From contig CAMPJV010000013.1 of the NCBI GenBank assembly GCA_946886975.1, positions 1 through 18,638 on the forward strand: 18,638 bases of DNA, given 5' to 3'. A program made the translations under genes and the position numbers. The stretch comes from an uncultured Taibaiella sp. (lineage in GTDB: Bacteria; Bacteroidota; Bacteroidia; Chitinophagales; Chitinophagaceae). Numbering within the stretch: position 1 is the first letter of the stretch; every line of letters starts with the position of its first letter. The notes beneath the pieces were generated by a model. It was not told where the DNA came from, made no database searches, and was given only the letters and a program-made list of their open reading frames with translations. Below are positions 1-6,818 of this stretch, piece after piece.

Positions 1-1497
1 GTAGACGTAATAGCCTGCCACACCGGGATCGGGAGAGGGGTTCCAGGTGAGTATGATGCTGGAGTCGTTGAGGTGGGCGACGGAGAAGTTGCTGACAGGC
101 TTTATGTAATCAGTACGAAGACTTAAGTCGCCAAGGAGGGCGGCGTGGACGCGGCCGGGGGTAGAGGCGTTGGCGGGGGTGTATAGGCTATCGATGTTAT
201 TTTGGGTGAGGCGCGCAGAGTAACCAATGTGCTCACCTAGGGCCATGTGATGGAAGAACCAATTGGGGCGACCAGCCCAGCATGAGGTGAGGGCGGGAGG
301 CTCGGCACAGAGAGGTGCACGGAGGAAATTATTCTGATTGTCCCAGTCGCCGAAGTAGCTGCCAAAGAGCTGAACGAAGATGGCATCAATGCTGTCTGCC
401 GCGATATCCGGTGTGTAGCCAATGCCGCCTGCGCCGGTGTAGGCCCCACCGCCGCAGCCATAGGCCCATTGAAAGGAAGAATCTCGGAGAGCGGCTATAA
501 GATCAAGCTGGTAAATATTGTTGGTCCCGACGAGAGTGGGGTAGTTTCTCCAGCCGTTAGCGGCGAAGGCCTCGCCGGAATAGACGCCGAAGTTGTCGTC
601 TATTAAAGCTCTTTTCGCTACAGGAAGGGAATCCATCTTGTAAGCATGAGCGCGGGTGAGGTAGGAGTTCATTAATTGAACCTCTGTCTTGGCGAACGCA
701 GGCATGTTGTAAAAGTCTATGCGACTTACCTGGAGCTCGACGGGAGAGGAGAGAGCAGAACGGTCCCATTTGCCATCGCCGGGGATATTGTTGTTCTCGG
801 GTCTGAGGGCGAGGACGTTGGCGGAAGTGTCTGTCCAGGGATCATTGAGGTCGGCGTAGTACATATCAGCGGGCCAGGCGCCACGATGCTCCACGTGGCC
901 ATCGGGATTGATGACACCACTGTAGGGGACAGAGAGGTGGCCGACAATAAGCACGGCATTGGTGGAAGGGAAGAACTGGTGCTGGAGCTTAATGAGCGCC
1001 TTTATGGTGGAATCGGGCGTGGTGCGTGAGATGTTGAAACGAGCTACCTCCCAGCCGTCCCCACGGAGGTCTTTCATCAGGAGGGAAAGATTCGCAGCGC
1101 AGGAATCGACAAAAGTGGAATCTACCAGGAGTATCAGCCGGCCACGGTGATGGATGGGCGGAGCATTGATGCCAGCATATACATGACCCGTGGCAACGGG
1201 AGTGCCTTTGGTAACGACCCTGTATTCATAAGCCGAATCAACTATGACATTTGCGTCCTTGAAAACCGTGTCGGCAGGGGAGAGTGACGTGAGCTGCGGA
1301 CCCCAGGCAGTGTCGGTCTTAGCTTTCTTATATATGTCGTAAGCAGTGGCGCCGGGGAGGGATTTCCATGAAAGAATAATGAGGGGTGGGGCTGGCTGTA
1401 CTGTAGCTGTGATCTGCACGGCATAATCTGCCGAGGTCTGCGCAAAGGCGGAAAGATAGGACAACAATAGAGCGACAAGCAAGCAGCACCTATTCAT
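1..1497 (-). CDS. Secreted FN3 protein with gingipain (C25)-like fold, 3' end outside window
   Basis: This reading frame is open from the ATG at 1497 to the left edge: 499 residues and no stop in the window. The N-terminus is a signal peptide (hydrophobic residues 6-17, likely cleavage after AFA at 17-19). Residues about 35-100 look like a fibronectin type III module (ILSWKSLPGATAYDIY, then YEYRVV), and a second begins near 464 (IILTWNPSPDPGVAGYYVY). Between them, residues about 117-435 resemble the caspase-like fold of gingipains: an LILLVD strand, VLIVGHLSVPYSG, GAWPADMYYADL, the ELQVSRID strand at 254-261, and ALTSCWAGRP with a possible catalytic Cys at 406. Where active gingipains have GHG, this protein has GSYFGDW (379-385), so the catalytic His seems absent. 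The missing end probably carries a T9SS tail. Secretion is well supported; the C25 relationship is inferred from motifs, and the protein may have a binding role. Confidence 0.85.
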   Translation of the reverse strand, partial: MNRCCLLVALLLSYLSAFAQTSADYAVQITATVQPAPPLIILSWKSLPGATAYDIYKKAKTDTAWGPQLTSLSPADTVFKDANVIVDSAYEYRVVTKGTPVATGHVYAGINAPPIHHRGRLILLVDSTFVDSCAANLSLLMKDLRGDGWEVARFNISRTTPDSTIKALIKLQHQFFPSTNAVLIVGHLSVPYSGVINPDGHVEHRGAWPADMYYADLNDPWTDTSANVLALRPENNNIPGDGKWDRSALSSPVELQVSRIDFYNMPAFAKTEVQLMNSYLTRAHAYKMDSLPVAKRALIDDNFGVYSGEAFAANGWRNYPTLVGTNNIYQLDLIAALRDSSFQWAYGCGGGAYTGAGGIGYTPDIAADSIDAIFVQLFGSYFGDWDNQNNFLRAPLCAEPPALTSCWAGRPNWFFHHMALGEHIGYSARLTQNNIDSLYTPANASTPGRVHAALLGDLSLRTDYIKPVSNFSVAHLNDSSIILTWNPSPDPGVAGYYVY

Positions 1498-1617
1498 GGT
1501 GACAAACGCGGGGTTTCTTGCTACAAGTTACATAAGAATTATGCTAAGCAGAAGGGGGAAATTTTGGGGCGAGGCATTTGCCTCTCCGGGGAACGGCTGC
1601 GCGGAAGGGGAGGAAGA

Positions 1618-1727
1618 GCATGGGTAAGGCATGGGTAAAGCAGGGATGAAGCGGCGATACTCCATAGTTACTCCGTATTTACCCCGTATTTAGCCCGTAT
1701 TTATCCCGTATAAACTACACTCATGAA
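1618..1727. repeat. Degenerate tandem array, 11-bp period, about ten units
   Basis: The sequence can be cut into successive 11-mers without losing phase: GCATGGGTAAG, GCATGGGTAAA, GCAGGGATGAA, GCGGCGATACT, CCATAGTTACT, CCGTATTTACC, CCGTATTTAGC, CCGTATTTATC, CCGTATAAACT, then the weak unit ACACTCATGAA. The second base is C in all ten units. The array drifts from one consensus to another, with the fourth and fifth units intermediate. The best conserved core is 1673-1713. Eleven bases is close to one helical turn and is not a multiple of three, so a coding explanation is unlikely. Confidence 0.8.
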
Positions 1728-1867
1728 GCACTGAATAGCCTACTGTCAGTGTACCTGAACGGAGCTGCTCCCCGGTGTATAACTGATGTTGATTACCTTA
1801 TGAAGTGATGTTGAAGCAGGGATAGCAGTAGTCCAGATGTGTAGAAGCGCAGAACTGAATTCTCTAA

Positions 1868-2032
1868 AAAAGCCTTAAAAGACCCGAAAATCTTTTGAGG
1901 AAGGTGTGCTGGCATCGTATTTACTATGTAGATAAGGTATTCGAGAATGAGCAAGGAAAGCGTGAAAAGTGGAACGTCGAATATGTTCTAATAAAGGACC
2001 AGGCTGCTCTTCGCGGGCAGCCTGATTTATGA
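1868..2032 (+). pseudogene. Possible decayed coding fragment of 54 codons without a start
   Basis: The frame from 1868 to the TGA at 2030-2032 is open and reads like real protein in its second half (RIYYVDKVFENEQGKREK, then WNVEYVLIKDQ), rich in charged and aromatic residues. It has no ATG and follows an in-frame stop at 1865-1867. Just upstream another frame reads EFSKKALKDPKIF up to a stop at 1895, as if a frameshift near the A-run at 1866-1871 had split a gene. I do not recognise the family. Its last codons overlap the hairpin at 2000-2024, which argues for caution; it may be chance. Confidence 0.25.
2000..2024. terminator. Stem-loop with 8-bp perfect arms, possible terminator
   Basis: CAGGCTGC at 2000-2007 pairs with GCAGCCTG at 2017-2024 across a 9-nt loop. 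Only a short AT-rich stretch (ATTTATGAT) follows and there is no solid T-run, so terminator function is uncertain. No intact gene ends just upstream on either strand. Confidence 0.4.
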
Positions 2033-2035
2033 TAC

Positions 2036-2101
2036 TTAGTGCAGGACTAAACCGGATTAGGCCATCCACCCGAATCCAATAGTTCCTGCACTAATGTTTT
2101 T
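2036..2101. repeat. Long inverted repeat with 11-bp perfect arms, followed by T-run
   Basis: TTAGTGCAGGA at 2036-2046 is the exact reverse complement of TCCTGCACTAA at 2084-2094. Inside the 37-nt spacer a second pair, GGATT at 2054-2058 and AATCC at 2072-2076, could extend the structure. TTTTT follows at 2097-2101, which would suit a plus-strand terminator or the 3' end of a small RNA. No gene in this window clearly needs it. Confidence 0.5.
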
Positions 2102-2134
2102 ATACACATCTGATTTTCCTGAAGGAGAATAGGT

Positions 2135-2142
2135 TATATTTG
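2135..2142 (+). promoter_or_regulatory. Candidate -7 element TATATTTG for the receiver gene
   Basis: The word matches TAnnTTTG and lies 88 bp before the receiver gene, implying a leader of about 80 nt. No clear -33 TTTG is present at the usual distance. This six-base pattern occurs by chance several times in a window this size, so this is one of the weaker promoter calls. Confidence 0.35.
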
Positions 2143-2229
2143 TTATCCACATAGATTTATTAATTGTCTGATGGCCATAGGACTTATCTGATATCGGGGA
2201 GAGATCAGGTATTTTAATTACCAGGAGGC

Positions 2230-2682
2230 ATGAAAGGAAACTTACCAATTCTTATTATCGAGGATCAGGCAGAATTGCAGGAATGTATCCGGTGCGCTAT
2301 TCTGCATAACCAGATCAAGAATCCGGTGTTCTACGCGGCTAACAGGAGTGAAGCATTTGACTACCTGTCGAGTATACAATACCAGGCTGCGAGGGTGCAG
2401 AACAAACTGCCGGGGGTGATCATACTGAACTATCACCTTGAAGGCGATTCCTCTCTACAAATACTGGCGAGCATTAAAGCGGACCATATCTATAACCAGA
2501 TACCGGTTATTATATTCGGAGAGACGAATAGCGAGGAAGATATGGATGCCTGCTATGCACTGGGTTGCAACGGGTACTTCAGGATACCTCAGAGTGAAGA
2601 TGAATTCAACAAGATCATTAAGGTGATCTACGACTTCTGGCTGCATGCGGCAGCAATTCCATATTTCGCAGAGAGGGTATAG
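2230..2682 (+). CDS. Degenerate response-regulator receiver (pseudo-receiver) protein
   Basis: This 150-residue, single-domain CheY-like protein has the acidic pair E11-D12 in LIIEDQ, the beta-3 strand at 61-66 (PGVIIL), the beta-4 strand IPVIIF at 91-96 and a GYFRIP motif at 115-120. In the receiver family the residue after the third strand is the phosphoacceptor Asp; here it is Asn67. The usual Thr/Ser after strand four is Gly97, and the Lys of the usual KP pair is Ile119. Three of the conserved signalling positions are therefore lost, so phosphotransfer is unlikely. It probably acts as a phosphorylation-independent binding domain. No histidine kinase or output domain is adjacent. AGGAGG at 2223-2228 lies only one base before the ATG, unusually close; no other nearby start is plausible. 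Confidence 0.85.
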   Translation: MKGNLPILIIEDQAELQECIRCAILHNQIKNPVFYAANRSEAFDYLSSIQYQAARVQNKLPGVIILNYHLEGDSSLQILASIKADHIYNQIPVIIFGETNSEEDMDACYALGCNGYFRIPQSEDEFNKIIKVIYDFWLHAAAIPYFAERV

Positions 2683-2706
2683 GGGCTGGTGAGGGGGCAG
2701 GGAGGA

Positions 2707-2943
2707 CTATGCAGGAGATTTGTCCTTCTTAATAATTCTGCTTAGCTGCGTTTTCTTCATACGCAGGCGATTGAACTCGAAAGCCATTCTTATCGCTTTT
2801 ACCTCTTTCAGTTCGAGACATCTGTCGAGGGCATTTTCCTTCAGCAGGTTGAAGCCTGAGGTGAGGTATGATACATAATCCTCGAGCGTCATTTCCTGCT
2901 CGTATTTCTGATAAAATATCTGGGGAGCGTTACTGAGTTCCAT
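2707..2943 (-). CDS. Small hypothetical protein, 78 residues
   Basis: The frame could extend to a TTG at 2964, but the ATG at 2943 (MELSNAPQ...) is the more natural start. The protein is helical in appearance and charged, with a basic C-terminal third (RLRMKKTQLSRIIKKDK). It has no signal peptide, membrane span or motif I recognise. It converges with the receiver gene, whose stop is 24 bp away, and is divergent from the DUF4375 gene. It could be a small nucleic-acid-binding or regulatory protein, but nothing in the sequence shows this. Confidence 0.6.
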   Translation of the reverse strand: MELSNAPQIFYQKYEQEMTLEDYVSYLTSGFNLLKENALDRCLELKEVKAIRMAFEFNRLRMKKTQLSRIIKKDKSPA

Positions 2944-3080
2944 AGGTTGCTGTTTGTGATACAAAGAATGGCTTTATTGCATTCGCTGAGAAATTTGCAC
3001 AAGCCTTTAACCCTAAGTTTACAGAACGTTAACCAGCGCTTAGGAAATAGGCGGAAGGGTAGTGTGATGGAAAGAGTGGA

Positions 3081-3088
3081 TATATTTG
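3081..3088 (+). promoter_or_regulatory. -7 element TATATTTG for the DUF4375 gene
   Basis: It matches TAnnTTTG and lies 20 bp before the ATG at 3109, giving a very short leader. No obvious TTTG is present 19-21 bp upstream. The position relative to the start codon supports a real promoter. Confidence 0.55.
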
Positions 3089-3108
3089 GACTTTTATAAG
3101 GACAGGAG

Positions 3109-3624
3109 ATGGCTTCAAATTACTTACCTAAGGTGGAGAAGAGCGCGGTGGAGCGCACACTTGCGAAAGAAAACAGCGCGGCATTCTTTGACCTGATAGT
3201 GGAGCCGCTACACGAAGAGCTGTACAAGAGGCAGGACTTCAACTTTATGAATGAACTCTCCGAGGGGCAGCAACTATTCCTAAGTTATGACTACCTGAGA
3301 ACGCAGGTGCTGCAGGGAGGCTTTCTGCAGCTGCTGGTGAACGGGTATGTGGGGCTGCTGCCGGACATGCCGGCCTGGCTGACTATAGTGAACGCGGGAG
3401 AGATGGCGCAAGTGATAGATGATGTGCTGAAGGTGTATGTGCTAAACATACAACTGCTGGACAAAGAAACAACCCCAGAGGAGTTTGCCAAGCTATATGA
3501 TGAACTGAAGGAGTTTGAGATACTCGATGAACGATTTAATGAGCTGCACGAAGCGACCATGAATAGCCTGGCAACGTATGCGCGGCATCACATGGAGGAA
3601 TTTGTGACGGTAACAGAGCATTAG
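3109..3624 (+). CDS. DUF4375 (DMP19-like) domain protein
   Basis: This 171-residue cytoplasmic protein has no signal peptide. The central part, from LSEGQQLFLSYDYLRTQVL to GGFLQLLVNGYVG and AEMAQVIDDVL-like helices (about residues 50-110), matches the pattern of DUF4375: an acidic helix, then a GGF-Q-L-NG loop, then a helical repeat. The remainder is an acidic helix-rich tail. The molecular role of the family is not clear to me. AGGAG at 3104-3108 abuts the ATG directly, another unusually short spacing. The stop (TAG 3622-3624) overlaps the stop of the convergent acetyltransferase gene (TAA on the minus strand, 3621-3623), so the two genes share two bases of stop codon. Confidence 0.8.
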   Translation: MASNYLPKVEKSAVERTLAKENSAAFFDLIVEPLHEELYKRQDFNFMNELSEGQQLFLSYDYLRTQVLQGGFLQLLVNGYVGLLPDMPAWLTIVNAGEMAQVIDDVLKVYVLNIQLLDKETTPEEFAKLYDELKEFEILDERFNELHEATMNSLATYARHHMEEFVTVTEH

Positions 3625-4145
3625 TTGAGGGAGTACTTTGTCTTGAGGATGCCATAGTAGAGCACGTCAATGATATCACCGTCGCCGGTCTTGAACTCAT
3701 TTCTTAGCTGTCCTTCCAAGATGAAGCTGGCTTTTTCCGCTACCCGGATGCTTGCTTTGTTTCCGGGGTCAATGCGGCAGTAGATCTTCTGCATATCCGT
3801 TTTGGAGAACACCCACTGGACCAGTTCACGGATGGCTTTGGAGGCGTGGCCCTTGTTGAGGTGGGCGTGATCGATGAAGTAACTGATCTCGCACTTCTTT
3901 ACGAAACGGTCAAAATTCTTGATCTGGGCCATTCCAATGAGCTTACCCTGATCGTTGTGAATCATCATTAAAAGAAACTCCTGCTGGCGCGCTTCGCGGA
4001 TCTTTTCCTCAACAAAGCTGCGGGTGTTGTTGAGTGAATTAGTGTGAAAGACCGTCATGGGGAAGTAGGTGTTGAGACGGTCGCGGTTGTTATTTACAAG
4101 AAAGTGGAAGGGCTCGATGTCGCCCCGAGTAATCACCCTGATCAT
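3621..4145 (-). CDS. GNAT family N-acetyltransferase, RimJ/RimL type
   Basis: The protein has 174 residues, the usual length for a single GNAT domain of the Acetyltransf_3 class. Visible features are the N-terminal TRGDIEPF strand and helix, the strand around KLIGMAQIKNF (68-78), the CEISYFID strand (85-92), the acetyl-CoA pyrophosphate-binding loop at 97-102 (NKGHAS) and the C-terminal N-x-AS-x-R-VAEKASF motif at 129-141, where the Asn and Ser are typical. Members transfer acetyl groups to protein N-termini or small amines; the substrate here cannot be read from sequence. It is transcribed divergently from the ABC-F gene and has its own -7 element. Confidence 0.88.
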   Translation of the reverse strand: MIRVITRGDIEPFHFLVNNNRDRLNTYFPMTVFHTNSLNNTRSFVEEKIREARQQEFLLMMIHNDQGKLIGMAQIKNFDRFVKKCEISYFIDHAHLNKGHASKAIRELVQWVFSKTDMQKIYCRIDPGNKASIRVAEKASFILEGQLRNEFKTGDGDIIDVLYYGILKTKYSLN

Positions 4146-4161
4146 AAAGCATTGCGTGAGC

Positions 4162-4169
4162 CAAAATTA
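4162..4169 (-). promoter_or_regulatory. -7 element (TAATTTTG on minus) for the acetyltransferase gene
   Basis: It lies 16 bp before the start codon at 4145. A TTG on the minus strand (4192-4194) is 22 bp upstream, slightly longer than the usual 19-21 bp spacing. Confidence 0.55.
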
Positions 4170-4234
4170 GTCTGCTAAGGGGAAATAGTAACAATTCTGA
4201 AACATATAATATCTTACAAGACGCTGTTTATTCG

Positions 4235-4242
4235 TACCTTTG
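4235..4242 (+). promoter_or_regulatory. -7 element TACCTTTG for the ABC-F gene
   Basis: A full TAnnTTTG match 62 bp before the ATG at 4305. Transcription would start near 4249 and give a leader of about 55 nt that includes the hairpin at 4258-4276. The -33 region (about 4212-4216) reads TTAC rather than TTTG. Confidence 0.6.
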
Positions 4243-4257
4243 CACCTCCAAATAGAG

Positions 4258-4276
4258 GCAGGGAACGGTTTCCTGC
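4258..4276 (+). promoter_or_regulatory. Leader hairpin before the ABC-F gene
   Basis: Bases 4258-4265 (GCAGGGAA) pair with 4269-4276 (TTTCCTGC) through seven Watson-Crick pairs and one G-T pair around a CGG loop. It sits in the predicted leader, about 29 bp before the start codon. No T-run follows, so it is not a simple terminator; it might affect translation or mRNA stability. Confidence 0.45.
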
Positions 4277-4286
4277 TGAAGAATAA

Positions 4287-5936
<1,650 letters not shown>

Positions 5937-5960
5937 TAAATAATGTCATATGTGTGTAAA

Positions 5961-5987
5961 TAAAGCTCCTCAACTTGAGGAGCTTTA
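5961..5987. terminator. Terminator after the ABC-F gene
   Basis: TAAAGCTCCTC (5961-5971) and GAGGAGCTTTA (5977-5987) form an 11-bp perfect stem with a 5-nt loop. The A and T ends supply the U-tract in either direction. It lies 25 bp after the ABC-F stop. Confidence 0.85.
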
Positions 5988-6076
5988 ATATTTAGAGCAG
6001 AGGAGAAGCTTTGTAAAGCATTGGTGGCAAGGTTTTTATACTATTAGAGCGGTAATAATAGAATTCCACACTTTTA

Positions 6077-6385
6077 ATGTTTGCCGTTATGAGAAGTACT
6101 CAAAATCAGTTGGACCGTTTCCGCACAATTGCGAAGAAACTTGTGGATGAACATTCCGCCGAAGTGTTTACGAGGACTGCGATGTGTTCTGATGGTAGGG
6201 AAAATGTGCTTGATGACGTGTATTATAGTCATCTGGACAAGTTGGGAAAGCAGCTGAACGAGCAGGCCGAACAGTTTATTACCTCTGTGAGGACAGTGAA
6301 CGAAGAAGTGAAGACGGAGATCTGGAACACGTGCAAGCGGTACATAGACCAGTTCATCAGAAGAAATCAGCCAAGTTATTATTAA
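6077..6385 (+). CDS. Hypothetical protein, 102 residues
   Basis: The frame begins with ATG at 6077; a second ATG at 6089 (MRSTQNQ...) would give 98 residues and cannot be excluded, as neither has a ribosome binding site. The protein appears all-helical and charged, with heptad-like stretches (LDKLGKQLNEQAEQFITSV and the following helix), no signal peptide and no membrane span. I do not recognise a family. It lies alone between the ABC-F terminator and the minus-strand ABC exporter cluster. Confidence 0.6.
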   Translation: MFAVMRSTQNQLDRFRTIAKKLVDEHSAEVFTRTAMCSDGRENVLDDVYYSHLDKLGKQLNEQAEQFITSVRTVNEEVKTEIWNTCKRYIDQFIRRNQPSYY

Positions 6386-6536
6386 CGGGAGATCTTTAGT
6401 AGAAGATATGTTTGTACTAGATTGAGCGGAGAGACCAGGGAGGAGAGGGAGATCGTATATGTCTACTTAACATAAGGTGAATTATAGAACAAAAGCTACG
6501 ATTGCCAGTTGGGGTTATTGCTAGTTATTAGCCGGA

Positions 6537-6785
6537 TTAAGCTGCACGTCGACCGCTTGTATCGATCCTCCAGGCGTATTGGGGATTGCACTCGTTCAAG
6601 TAAGTGTTTAGTCCGCTTTGCTGTCTCGCCAGGTCCTTCATATGCTCAACGTGCGCTGATCCACAGGAGCTGTAGGTATACTTATACTTGTATCTATTCC
6701 TGAACATCAGGGCGATGTAATCATCACCTATCTCAAAACCTGTAACTCCAGTCCCGCTAGTATTCTCACCAATATAATTCTCCAT
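6537..6785 (-). CDS. KTSC-like small protein, 82 residues
   Basis: The start chosen is the ATG at 6785; an upstream TTG at 6815 would overlap the preceding gene. The core (GFEIGDDYIALMFRNRYKY, then YTYSSCG) resembles KTSC-type small beta domains: a strand holding a short hydrophobic core, then a Y-x-Y tract, followed by HVEHMKDLARQQSGLNTYLN, a helix ending in G-LN. It begins 33 bp after the stop of the ABC exporter gene on the same strand and is probably co-transcribed with it. The C-terminal DTSGRRAA tail looks disordered. The function of such proteins is not established to my knowledge; some are thought to bind nucleic acids. Confidence 0.65.
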   Translation of the reverse strand: MENYIGENTSGTGVTGFEIGDDYIALMFRNRYKYKYTYSSCGSAHVEHMKDLARQQSGLNTYLNECNPQYAWRIDTSGRRAA

Positions 6786-6818
6786 AACACACAGATTTCT
6801 AAGGAAATACAGCAAAAT

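Larger units (their letters stand above)
1498..2229. other. Intergenic region of 732 bp without an intact gene
   Basis: No intact gene is supported here. The stretch holds a short hairpin (GAGGCA at 1571-1576, TGCCTC at 1579-1584), an array with an 11-bp period (1618-1727), a possible decayed coding fragment (1868-2032), two inverted repeats (2000-2024 and 2036-2094) and a candidate promoter word for the receiver gene (2135-2142). The minus-strand open frames across 1875-2248 have unconvincing composition and were not called. Confidence 0.7.

Noticed and set aside
676..1029. Plus-strand open frame of 117 codons (and neighbours on both strands between 237 and 1478)
   Set aside because: They lie inside the minus-strand frame that is open continuously from 1497 to 1, with signal peptide and domain features; the alternatives are its shadows.
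1618..1727. CRISPR array
   Set aside because: The repeats are 11 bp, directly adjacent, degenerate and without unique spacers, and no cas gene is near.
2057..2248. Minus-strand open frame of 63 codons
   Set aside because: It crosses the start of the receiver gene and the inverted repeat, and shows no protein-like pattern.
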